From contig JBMYJR010000002.1 in assembly GCA_049594615.1 (NCBI GenBank), positions 69,962 through 133,961 on the forward strand: a stretch of DNA of 64,000 nucleotides, written 5' to 3'. A model generated the notes under the pieces. It was not told the DNA's origin, made no database searches, and was given only the letters and a program-made list of their open reading frames with translations. Below, piece by piece: positions 53,701-60,846 of the stretch (the first letter of the stretch is position 1; every line of letters starts with the position of its first letter). The stretch is from CAXPZW01 sp049594615. GTDB taxonomy: Bacteria > Bacteroidota > Bacteroidia > Flavobacteriales_D > Sanyastnellaceae. The translations under genes were made by a program, and so were the position numbers.

Positions 53701-54462
53701 GCTGAGTTTGACCTGGCGGTAGGCTTGGATCCTTCGGTGTACGCTGTGGCCACTTGGGAGGTGTCTGAGGGCACCACTGCCTTCAACGAGGAAGCCATCA
53801 CAGTGAATCCTCCTGAGCCCGGGTCGTACGACGTGAGCTTGACCATCACCTCGCTGCTCGGGTGCGTTTACAGCGGCCAGTTTGACAACTACCTCACCGT
53901 GTTTGAGGCGCCTGTAGCTGCTTACGATGCGGGCCCGCAGCCGACCATCGTTCCGCAAACCGACATCGACTTTGTGGACCTTTCTTTGGGCGCGGTTGCC
54001 GAATGGTACTGGGTGTTTGACACCACACAGGTGTTGGGTACCAGCACCCTGCAAAACCCCAACTTCACCTTCCCGGTGGATGTGGCAGGCATCTACCCGG
54101 TAAGCCTCACAGTGACTGATCTCAACGGTTGCACCAACACCATCACGCGTGACGTGGAGATTACCGACGTGTTCACCCTCTACGTCCCCAACGCATTTAG
54201 CCCGAACAACGACGGCATCAACGATGTGTTCCAGGTATTTGGTTCAGACGTGGATTCCGAGCGCTTCACCTTCCAGATCTTCAACCGCTGGGGTGAGGTC
54301 ATTTGGGAAACCGACAACATTGAAGATGTTTGGCTCGGCAACTACACCGAGACGGGCACACATTACGTGCCTGACGGCGTGTATGCTTGGCGCGTAGTGG
54401 CCCACTCGAAAACGACTTCTGACAAGATTGAAAAATCCGGTACGGTAACCGTCATTCGTTAA
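50734..54462 (+). CDS. Giant T9SS type B surface protein with CUB, PKD and P domains
   Basis: Secreted protein of 1242 residues with signal peptide (1-20). A CUB-like domain (about 22-150, YLTIFDGDNTGELSLGSYTG) is followed by a PKD domain (about 170-250, WIWNFDDGVVDTLSGPVTTH), then a proprotein-convertase P domain (about 265-470, NMEHSYLGDLGITIECPDG and GWTINVQDN). Further Ig/PKD-type domains continue (AYDAGPQPTIVPQTDIDFVD, WYWVFD), and the end (about 1150-1242) is a type B sorting domain with YVPNAFSPNNDGINDVFQV and NRWGEVIWE. Such mosaics bind polymers or cells; no catalytic domain is seen. A terminator follows at 54481. Confidence 0.88.
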   Translation: MRTLLLFAAVLLTSTWSTAQVYTIENGTITACEGQMVDDGGPDGAAYTDTDYVFTICPDTPGDVIQVEFNAFSLQESANPANSDYLTIFDGDNTGELSLGSYTGNQLNGLSITGTVDNTSGCLTFVFTCNTGNTATFPGWVATIQCTTPCAIPLAASEITDPAPDDADVQTIGVCLNQEITFSDIGSTAGDGFALEQWIWNFDDGVVDTLSGPVTTHAFDDPGEYIVTLTVEDNNGCQSVNILPLQVLVSTIPIFQTEHTPQVCLGGTGWLNGNPVQSTTWTALPPIVVSGTTFLADGAGFTYDNTIVMDFFEDGAVLEDCEDLQSITINMEHSYLGDLGITIECPDGTTVTLLDWGANGGGGTFLGEAVDNGGSTTPGTGYDYGWAPFLTNGNLDDGNAEQVTFTDNDGTAVTNNVVIPGLYESDGNMCDLVGCPLNGGWTINVQDNLAIDDGYIFEWGLNLNPELYPDITTFTPVIGLESDSSYWEGPHIIEGTVTADGNYIEIEPPSLGDYEYTFFATNNFGCTFDTTLVVEVVNGPVVDAGEDITLCGELQLDGTIVSNEYNLPPCFFNLYVTNEAGDDWGWGSANVEVVINGVSEGTYSPAGWPSVVNYDIPVATGDVIELIYTEDTWGGTGNFMVISDDVGTELWTSEVDPAPGLIYTGSVLCSGPGQLIWEWTPADGLSATNVPNPNVDELPGTTTYTLTAYPDGQLGCATADDVTISPAFEFSLDSGDQDCNGNDGFVLVDIDGATGVAPWDVELLEGGALQDAQSTDGGQIEFPNLNPGTYTVNVINDQCVYENTIEITGPVTPTLVLSNDTTLCVGGAATILALSPEDDDASFQYIWDNGLADGATQTVQPGTQTSYTVYTIDDAGCQSGDYTMTVSYFDPLFATVTTDTLVCAGGTVDLDVLTSGGGAGLGYTYDWTFNGGSVGSGNGITDNPVVGGTYCMTFSEACESPTAQDCFEVSIEAPLPVTIVAEDTDGCYPAEFDLAVGLDPSVYAVATWEVSEGTTAFNEEAITVNPPEPGSYDVSLTITSLLGCVYSGQFDNYLTVFEAPVAAYDAGPQPTIVPQTDIDFVDLSLGAVAEWYWVFDTTQVLGTSTLQNPNFTFPVDVAGIYPVSLTVTDLNGCTNTITRDVEITDVFTLYVPNAFSPNNDGINDVFQVFGSDVDSERFTFQIFNRWGEVIWETDNIEDVWLGNYTETGTHYVPDGVYAWRVVAHSKTTSDKIEKSGTVTVIR

Positions 54463-54480
54463 TCGGACCAGTAAGCATGA

Positions 54481-54512
54481 AAAGGGCGCCCTCTGCAGGC
54501 GCCCTTTTTTTA
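54481..54512 (+). terminator. Terminator of the second giant gene
   Basis: GGGCGCC CTCTGCA GGCGCCC followed by seven T, 19 bases after the stop codon. Confidence 0.93.
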
Positions 54513-54632
54513 TTCGAGTAGATTTTGGAGGCGTGACACTTCGGTGGGGTGGGATCTTTTATGCTACCACCAATCGCTCCCGCAAGGTGTAGATCTGTAA
54601 CAGCGTAGGGGCTTCTAACCAAAGTCCAAGTC

Positions 54633-54663
54633 AAAAAAAACGCCGCTCAAAAAGCGGCGTTTT
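54633..54663 (-). terminator. Terminator of the M1 peptidase operon
   Basis: On the minus strand AAAACGCCGCT TTTTG AGCGGCGTTTT with a run of eight T after it, 22 bases downstream of the peptidase stop at 54685. It faces the plus-strand terminator at 54481; about 120 bases between them hold nothing recognisable. Confidence 0.9.
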
Positions 54664-54684
54664 CAATAGCAAAGGGATGGCAGC

Positions 54685-56571
54685 CTAGTTGGGCGTACCC
54701 AAGAGCGCATCCATGGTGCCGCGTGATACCGAGTGGTAGTTCGGGCGGGCTTGGTCGTAAATCTTGCGGGCGAGGTCGCCTTGGCCGGTCTCTACCATCG
54801 CGTCATACAGCGGGGTGAGGAACTTGCGGCGGCCCACTTCAATCAGGAAGCGCTCCATGCGTGGGTATGAGGCGTCGTACTTCTTGAGTACGCTTTCCTT
54901 CAACCACGCGAACAGCACCTCGTTGTTGCCGGTTTCGATCACCTTGAAGCTGGCGTCCATTTCGGCGAGTTGAGCAGCGTTTACATCAGGATCGATGTTG
55001 CTGATGAAGCGGTAGCGCTCGGTGTAGCCCCAGTCGTTCCACGGCAGGTCAGCCGTAGCGATTTCCCCAGCAGACCACTTGACTACAGTCTCGTCCACCT
55101 CTGCAATGCGGGGAGAAACAGGAGAAGGGATGTTTTCAGGAATGCGCTCGCCGTACACCCATTCGTCCACGTTCACCGCGCCTTCGTGCGGGCCAACCAG
55201 TAAGCGATCGTTCATGTAGGTGAGGAAGTCTTCGGTGTTCATCACCTGGAAGGCATTGGAGGTGAAGTACTCCTTGAGGAAGGCGTCAAAGTCGTCGCGG
55301 CCTACGGTCTCCTCAATCAGGCGGAGGAAGAAGTAGCCTTTGTTGTAAGGAATCGCAGTCAAGCCGTCGTCTGGGTTGCGGCCAGTGAGGTCCAACTTGA
55401 GTTTGGTATCGGCAGGGTTGTCGGCGTAGATGGCCATCTCATCGGCGATGAGCTCCTGCTTGGTGAGTTGGGCGAGCATCTCTGAACGGTCGCGGCCGTA
55501 GACCGCTTCCATGATGCGCTGCTCAAAGTACACGGTGAAGCCCTCGTTCAACCAGAAGTCGTCCCAAGTGGAATTGGTCACCAAGTTGCCGCTCCAGCTG
55601 TGGGCCAGCTCATGGGCCACCAGTGCCACCAGCGAACGGTCGCCGGCAATGATGGTTGGGGTAGCAAAGGTCAATCGCGGGTTTTCCATGCCGCCAAACG
55701 GGAATGCGGCCGGCAGCACGAGCAAGTCGTAGCGGTCCCATACGTAGCGGCCATAAAGGCCTTCGGCGGCCACCAGCATGTCTTCCATCTCGGCAAACTC
55801 GTATTCCGAGGCGTCAATGAGTTCGGGCTGGGCGTAGACGCCGGTGCGCTCACCAATCTCGCGGAATTCAATGTCACCCACGGCCAGCGCCATCAGGTAA
55901 GAAGGGATGGGTTGCTCCATCACAAAGTGGTACACGCCGTCTGCCGATTTTTCGGTAGGGTTCTCGGCGCTCATCAGGGCCATCAGGTCCGAAGGCACCT
56001 TGACGGTGGCCTCGTAGGTGTAGCGGATGCCCGGGCTGTCTTGGCAGGGAATCCAGGTACGCGCCAGGATGGCTTGGGACTGCGAGAACATGAAGGGCTT
56101 TTCGCCTTCGATCCAAAACAGCGCACCCGCCTCGGCTGAGGTGTTGTAGGTGATGGCCACCTGCTTGCTGTCTGCAGCAACAGGAATCTCCAAGGGCTGG
56201 CCCAGAAACTCGCGGTTCGGACCGATTTGGAACGCTACAGGAGCACCGTCCACTTCCACCTTTTGAATGTCGAGGTCGACGATATCAAACAGGATGCGTC
56301 CGCTGTCGGCCACCACGTCAATGTTGTAAGTGGCGATAGCCTGAATGATGCGGGTGTCCATGTTCACCTCGGCGTTCCAGTTGAGGTGCTTCACTACGGC
56401 CTCCTCAGGGATGGCGTAAGTGTGCTGGTCGCCGGCTTGTTTCATGGCCAGGATTTTTTGGGTGGATTTTTCGGTGCGATCAGAGGTAGAGTCTTCACCG
56501 GTCTGGTCTGCGGGAGCGCCGCAGGCAACCAGCAGCAACGCAAGGGCTACCGGGAAAAGCAATTTGGTCAT
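54685..56571 (-). CDS. M1 family zinc aminopeptidase lipoprotein
   Basis: Metallopeptidase of 628 residues with lipoprotein signal (lipobox LVAC, C17). The N-terminal beta domain is followed by the exopeptidase motif GGMENPRLTF and the zinc site H320-E-L-A-H324 with E343 in LNEGF, all in the thermolysin-like domain. The C-terminal helical domain continues to GTMDALLG, close to the leukotriene A4 hydrolase/ColAP architecture. Outward-facing location is inferred from the lipobox. It is the last gene after the other M1 gene and bioY on this strand; a TACTTTTA element (56591-56598) suggests its own promoter as well. Confidence 0.93.
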   Translation of the reverse strand: MTKLLFPVALALLLVACGAPADQTGEDSTSDRTEKSTQKILAMKQAGDQHTYAIPEEAVVKHLNWNAEVNMDTRIIQAIATYNIDVVADSGRILFDIVDLDIQKVEVDGAPVAFQIGPNREFLGQPLEIPVAADSKQVAITYNTSAEAGALFWIEGEKPFMFSQSQAILARTWIPCQDSPGIRYTYEATVKVPSDLMALMSAENPTEKSADGVYHFVMEQPIPSYLMALAVGDIEFREIGERTGVYAQPELIDASEYEFAEMEDMLVAAEGLYGRYVWDRYDLLVLPAAFPFGGMENPRLTFATPTIIAGDRSLVALVAHELAHSWSGNLVTNSTWDDFWLNEGFTVYFEQRIMEAVYGRDRSEMLAQLTKQELIADEMAIYADNPADTKLKLDLTGRNPDDGLTAIPYNKGYFFLRLIEETVGRDDFDAFLKEYFTSNAFQVMNTEDFLTYMNDRLLVGPHEGAVNVDEWVYGERIPENIPSPVSPRIAEVDETVVKWSAGEIATADLPWNDWGYTERYRFISNIDPDVNAAQLAEMDASFKVIETGNNEVLFAWLKESVLKKYDASYPRMERFLIEVGRRKFLTPLYDAMVETGQGDLARKIYDQARPNYHSVSRGTMDALLGTPN

Positions 56572-56613
56572 GGGATCAATCTTGGGACGCTAAAAGTAGC
56601 GCGATTTCAGGGA

Positions 56614-57192
56614 TTAGGGGTTGGTACGTGTCAGGCCGCGTTGGATGAAGATGACCGCCAGCACGCCCAGCGCACTTTTCACCACCAAGCTGGGGACCTT
56701 GGAGGTGAGTTCGGTGGTGAATTGGCTCCAGAGGTCCAATCCGGCGGGCTTCCACACCACACTGGCCAGCCAGCCGTAGCCCACTGCAAGGATCACCAAG
56801 TGGGCCAGCACCCACACCAAGACTTGGCCCGTCCAGGAGTGTGTTTGGGGAAAGCGAACAGCGTAGCCGGCAAGCAAGGCCGCCAGGGCAAAGCCAAAGT
56901 AAAATCCGCCTACAGGACTCAGGATGCGGTCAAATCCGCTGCCACCACCGGGAAAAACAGGAACGCCAAGTCCGCCCACAACAATGTAGAGCACCACAGC
57001 ACCCAGTCCCACTTCCCACCCAAACAGCACTGCAGGCAGCAACACCATGAGGGTTTGCAGGGTCAGGTCCACCTCGTCTTGCAAGGGGATGGAAATGCCG
57101 CCAAGCAGGGCAATGCCCGCGGCACCCAACAACACTTTGATCAGGAAATCAACCGCGCTGTTGGCCGTAAGCCGAATCCGGTCGTTAAACAT
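56614..57192 (-). CDS. bioY: Biotin transporter BioY
   Basis: Substrate-binding S component of a biotin uptake system, 192 residues with about six membrane segments. Recognised blocks are ISIPLQDEVDLTLQTLMVLL near the start, LYIVVGGLGVPVFPGGGSG and LSPVGGFYFGFALAALLAGY, the hallmark of BioY. No ECF ATPase (EcfA) or T component lies near, so it may act alone or share a module elsewhere, both known for BioY. It starts three bases after the stop of the upstream M1 peptidase, so it is in that operon. Length is at the usual size. Confidence 0.88.
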   Translation of the reverse strand: MFNDRIRLTANSAVDFLIKVLLGAAGIALLGGISIPLQDEVDLTLQTLMVLLPAVLFGWEVGLGAVVLYIVVGGLGVPVFPGGGSGFDRILSPVGGFYFGFALAALLAGYAVRFPQTHSWTGQVLVWVLAHLVILAVGYGWLASVVWKPAGLDLWSQFTTELTSKVPSLVVKSALGVLAVIFIQRGLTRTNP

Positions 57193-57195
57193 GGA

Positions 57196-59061
57196 CTACT
57201 GCTTGGGCGCTGCCGGACGCCACATGAAGGGCGCGTTTTCGTCGGCGATGTAGAGGTTGTTCGCGCGGTCCACGTCGGCCATTTGACCCTGCGGATCGAT
57301 GAACACCGACTCGATGTCTGTAGCCGGACGGTCGAGGTTGATTTCGTAGCGGAACTCCACCCACGGCCAATCGGGCAGTACGGTCAGGTTTTCACCTTGT
57401 TTTTCGCCGCGCATCATCACCAGCGGGATGTGGTACAAGGAGGTGGTACCGTCGTTGAAGGTCACCAACACGTCCTGCGGCATGGGCATTTGGCCCACAC
57501 GCTCGAGTACAATGGATGCGTTCGAGGCGTCTCCACGGATCTCGGCAATGCGGTAGTCGATTTGCTTGGTGGAATGCTGGAAGTATTGGAAGTACCAATC
57601 CAGCTCCAGTCCGCTCTCGATTTCCATGATGCGCTTGAAGTCGTTGGGGTTGGGGTGCTGGAACTTCCAAGTTTCGAAGAAGATTTTGAGTGCTTGGTCA
57701 CGGGTGTCGTTGCCCATCACGTAGCCCAATTGAGCCAGCAGGGTCTCGCCTTTGGAGTAGGCGCCCACGCCGTAGGCGCGGTTGGTGTTGTAGTGGTCGG
57801 CGTGGGTGATGAGTGCTTCTTCCTTGCCGCTCAGGGCCTGATTAATGTAGCTGCTGTAGGCGCGCCCGTGGGGGTCGCCTTGGTCCGGGTTGGGGAACAG
57901 GCGGGCCATGGTCTCCGAGGTGGCAAACGAGGTAAAGCCCTCGTCCATCCATTCGTGCAGGCTCTCGTTGAACCCGAGCACGCCGTGGTACCAGCTGTGT
58001 GCGCCTTCGTGTACGGTCACACCTACCAAGCTTGGCAGCGAGCGCTCACCGGTGATCAGGGTGCACATGGGGTACTCCATGCCGCCGTCACCGCCTTGGA
58101 TGACCGAGTACTGCGGGTACGGGTACTCGCCAAATCGCTCGTTCATGTATTCGAAGGCCTTGACAGTGAATTCAGGAAGCTTCTCCCAATTCTCGGCGAT
58201 CTCCTCGTCGTCTTGGTAGATGAAGTGCATTACCGTACCGTTGTTCAGGGTGGCGGTGGTGTGCTTGAAGTCCGGATCGGCGCCCCAAGCAAAGTCGTGC
58301 ACGTCTTCGGCCTTGAATTCCCAGGTGAGCTTGCCGTCCACCTCTTTGCGCTTGACCTGGCTCTCGTCGATGTAGCCGTGTCCGATTTCCTTGGGGTTCT
58401 GCAGCACGCCGGTGCCACCTACCAAGTAATCTTTATCGATGGTGATGTTCACGCAGAAGTCGCCCCAAACCCCATAAAACTCGCGGCCGATGTACGGATT
58501 GGCGTGCCAGCCTTCGTAGTCGTATTCGCACATTTTGGGGTACCACTGGGTCATGGAGAATTCCACGCCCTCCTTGTTGTTCCACCCTGATCGGCGGATT
58601 TGCAGGGGCACTTGGGCTTCCCAAGTCATTTCAAAGGTGGCCTTGCCGCCCGGCTTGATGGGCGAGGGAAGGGTCACCTCCAAGATGGTGCCTTGGATTT
58701 TGAAGTCGCACGCCTTGCCGTTCATGGTCAAAGTCTGCGGGCGGATGTAGCCAAACTCATCCGGCTGCAGGTTGTAAATGCGATCGCCCACGCGTGAATC
58801 TGGATCCTCGATGGTGCGGCTGCGCACGTCCATCATGCTCCCGGGTTGGAAGGCGTTGAAAAACAGGTGATAGAACACCTGGTCGAGTTGTTCGGGAGAG
58901 TTGTTGCGGTACACAAGCTTCTGGGAGCCAGTGTACTGGTGCTTTTGCGTGTCGACAACGATGTCCATTTCGTAGTCGACTTCCTGTTGCCAACGTTCTT
59001 GTTGGGCAGTGACGTTCAGGGTTAACAGCGCAAGCAGGGCGCCGGTCAACATGATTTTCAT
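57196..59061 (-). CDS. M1 family metallopeptidase, second type
   Basis: Exported zinc peptidase of 621 residues with a signal peptide (1-19, ending NVTAQ). The motif before the zinc site reads GGMEYPMCTLI and the metal ligands are H351-E-G-A-H355 with E374 in WMDEGF. The N-terminal half begins QQEVDYEMDIVVDTQKHQYTG-like text, as in the large group of Bacteroidota M1 proteins around 600 residues. It has no lipobox and no T9SS sorting domain. First gene of a three-gene operon with bioY and the M1 lipoprotein; TACTTTTA (59080-59087) stands 18 bases upstream of the ATG. Confidence 0.92.
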   Translation of the reverse strand: MKIMLTGALLALLTLNVTAQQERWQQEVDYEMDIVVDTQKHQYTGSQKLVYRNNSPEQLDQVFYHLFFNAFQPGSMMDVRSRTIEDPDSRVGDRIYNLQPDEFGYIRPQTLTMNGKACDFKIQGTILEVTLPSPIKPGGKATFEMTWEAQVPLQIRRSGWNNKEGVEFSMTQWYPKMCEYDYEGWHANPYIGREFYGVWGDFCVNITIDKDYLVGGTGVLQNPKEIGHGYIDESQVKRKEVDGKLTWEFKAEDVHDFAWGADPDFKHTTATLNNGTVMHFIYQDDEEIAENWEKLPEFTVKAFEYMNERFGEYPYPQYSVIQGGDGGMEYPMCTLITGERSLPSLVGVTVHEGAHSWYHGVLGFNESLHEWMDEGFTSFATSETMARLFPNPDQGDPHGRAYSSYINQALSGKEEALITHADHYNTNRAYGVGAYSKGETLLAQLGYVMGNDTRDQALKIFFETWKFQHPNPNDFKRIMEIESGLELDWYFQYFQHSTKQIDYRIAEIRGDASNASIVLERVGQMPMPQDVLVTFNDGTTSLYHIPLVMMRGEKQGENLTVLPDWPWVEFRYEINLDRPATDIESVFIDPQGQMADVDRANNLYIADENAPFMWRPAAPKQ

Positions 59062-59486
59062 ACAGCAGATTTGGGAGCTTAAAAGTAGGGAAAGGCGTTG
59101 GGTGCGAGGTGTGGGTTTGTGTGAGAGGTCGTTAAAGTGGGCTGAAAGCCAAGGTTTGGGCGTTCAGAAAGACGCAATGGTGGGAGGAGGAGCCGTGTTT
59201 ACGCGTTTATACCCGGGTAGAAACGGGTCGCTCCCGGCTCTGGATTGCGAAAAACAAACCTTAGCTGTGGGGCGACACCTACCCCCAAGATGGGGTGCAC
59301 GCGCGCGCGGCGAGCACGTTGCCAGCGCCCTGTTGCATTCCTTTCTCGTCCCCCGCCATTGCACCAATGTGCGCACCCGCGCATCGAACTGCGCGATGCG
59401 CCGCTCAGGTTCTTAGAACAGAGGTATGGCAGACCGCATGGATATTTAGATCCCACTGCTTGGATCAAGGCCAAGCAAGCCCGCCG
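59062..59486. other. Intergenic region of 425 bases without recognisable gene
   Basis: GC-rich space between two minus-strand genes. Short frames occur on both strands but none has protein-like composition. One 8-bp hairpin, GCGCATCG / CGATGCGC (59379-59401), is present without U-run. The probable promoter element of the M1 operon (TACTTTTA, 59080-59087) lies at its left end. Confidence 0.55.
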
Positions 59487-60107
59487 TTAGCGGCGTTCAA
59501 ACACGCCAAACACGAATTCCTGCACCGTGTCAAACGGCGTAGGGTGCCCCACCACCTGGGTTTGCAACGCCGTCCACTTCGGTGAGAACGCTTCTTGCAT
59601 GGTGTCGGGGCTGTACTGTTGGATGTCAATGCCGCTGCACTTCAACGGACCATTGGTAGAGAAGGTGCCAATAATGGCTTTTGATCCGGCATGTGTCGCA
59701 GCCTGTTGAGCCGATTTGTAAGCGGCTTGATCTTCGGACGAACGTAGGAAGTGAAAGGCGGCACGGTCGTGCCAAACGGCATAGGTACGGGTAGGCCGAA
59801 AATCTGTAATGTCAGAGGCGATCCAGTGCACCGTCGAAGCGCGGTCTCCCATGCGCTGACGTGCCCGTTCAAGCGCAGTTTCGGAAATGTCCAACACGGT
59901 GATGTCGGTGTACCCCAAGTCCAACAAATGCTCTGCAAGGAAGCTGTCTCCACCGCCCACGTCCAACAACGGAGCGTCTTTGGGTACTTGCAGGGCGGCA
60001 ATCAAGTCCAAAGAAGTGCGCGGAGTGCGCTGGTACCAACTGGTGTTTTCCAGCGGTTTGGTGGTGTAAATGTGCTCCCAATGGGCAGTACGTGCGGCAG
60101 AATCCAT
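59487..60107 (-). CDS. Class I SAM-dependent methyltransferase
   Basis: Methyltransferase of 206 residues. The cofactor motif is LLDVGGGDSFLAEHLL (about 47-62), followed by ITVLDISETAL (motif II acidic residue) and WHDRAAFHFL, a block found in small methyltransferases related to thiol and trans-aconitate methylation. N-terminal HWEHIYTTKPLENTSWYQ is a recurrent start in this group, whose substrates are mostly unknown. A CATCTTTG element (60112-60119) lies four bases before the ATG. Confidence 0.86.
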   Translation of the reverse strand: MDSAARTAHWEHIYTTKPLENTSWYQRTPRTSLDLIAALQVPKDAPLLDVGGGDSFLAEHLLDLGYTDITVLDISETALERARQRMGDRASTVHWIASDITDFRPTRTYAVWHDRAAFHFLRSSEDQAAYKSAQQAATHAGSKAIIGTFSTNGPLKCSGIDIQQYSPDTMQEAFSPKWTALQTQVVGHPTPFDTVQEFVFGVFERR

Positions 60108-60111
60108 AGCG

Positions 60112-60119
60112 CAAAGATG
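60112..60119 (-). promoter_or_regulatory. -7-like element of the methyltransferase gene
   Basis: CATCTTTG differs from TAnnTTTG at the first base only and is four bases (CGCT) from the ATG. Confidence 0.45.
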
Positions 60120-60162
60120 CGCAAAGCGATCGGTGGGGGATGCAACCTGGGTTACCCGGGGA

Positions 60163-60846
60163 TCAGAGGTCGCCGTAGCCCACGAGTTTGTAGGTGACGT
60201 CCACGCCCATCAAGTCACCAAAGGCGTAGCTGAGGTCTTTGAAACGGCGCTCAATCATGCCAATGTCGCGGGCGAACACCGCCCAGGCTTCTTCCTGGTC
60301 AATGATGTTGAAGACGCTACGTTGGTTCACGCGCACCACATCGTCAAACTGCAGTTGGAGACTGATTACGTGTGGTTCGGCGATGGCTCCGTAGGTGTAA
60401 TCCCAAGTGTCGAGGTCATTGTATGCGTTGCCGTCCCAGGTGCGCTCGGTGTTGATGGGGAAGACCATGTGGATGAACCTGCGGTTGCCTTCCACACGTT
60501 CGGCGGTGGTGGAGGTGCGCTTTTGGGAGTAGACTGCCGAAAGGGTCCAGCCGTCCGAGAGGGTCGGGCGGGTGTAGCGGTCGATTTTCATGGCCAGTTG
60601 GCCTTCGCCGTCGATGAAGGTCTCGGTGTATTCTTCGCGCACGTAAAACTGGGTATTGGTCTCAACGCCTGACTCGTAGTAGGAGCTGTCCACCTCATAC
60701 TCGATGAAGGTTCCGACCGTGTTGGGGAAGTAGTCGTACCCCAAATCCACGTCTTGCGGTTCTTCTTTTTTACAGGCCGAAAGGGCCAGCGCCGCCAAGA
60801 GCAGCAGGCTAAAATTCTTCGGTTTCCACCAGTTCACCTTCCACAT
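60163..60846 (-). CDS. Hypothetical lipoprotein overlapping the MORN-repeat gene
   Basis: Lipoprotein of 227 residues, no known family. The signal MWKVNWWKPKNFSLLLLAAL ends at lipobox LSAC and CKKEE follows, typical of Bacteroidota surface lipoproteins. The mature part is beta-rich with DLGYDYFPNTVGTFIEYEVD, a pattern seen in many exported DUF-type lipoproteins. The ATG at 60846 lies within the last 38 bases of the upstream MORN gene, so the two are co-transcribed. A TTG nine bases upstream is a less likely start. Confidence 0.78.
   Translation of the reverse strand: MWKVNWWKPKNFSLLLLAALALSACKKEEPQDVDLGYDYFPNTVGTFIEYEVDSSYYESGVETNTQFYVREEYTETFIDGEGQLAMKIDRYTRPTLSDGWTLSAVYSQKRTSTTAERVEGNRRFIHMVFPINTERTWDGNAYNDLDTWDYTYGAIAEPHVISLQLQFDDVVRVNQRSVFNIIDQEEAWAVFARDIGMIERRFKDLSYAFGDLMGVDVTYKLVGYGDL

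Noticed and set aside
40689..54462. CRISPR-like or DNA tandem repeats in the giant genes
   Set aside because: Repeats exist at protein level only and differ at nucleotide level; no spaced direct repeats are visible.
54513..54632. Possible small RNA between two facing terminators
   Set aside because: The two terminators belong to the giant gene and the M1 operon; the 120 bases between them have no promoter element or stable fold that I could see.
56227..58590. 787-codon plus-strand frame over the two M1 genes and bioY
   Set aside because: Runs antisense through three recognised genes and two intergenic spaces; Val/His-rich shadow composition.
59062..59486. Search for a tRNA or small RNA in the 425-base gap
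   Set aside because: No cloverleaf, no TTCGA-type loop and no terminator; only an 8-bp hairpin of doubtful meaning.
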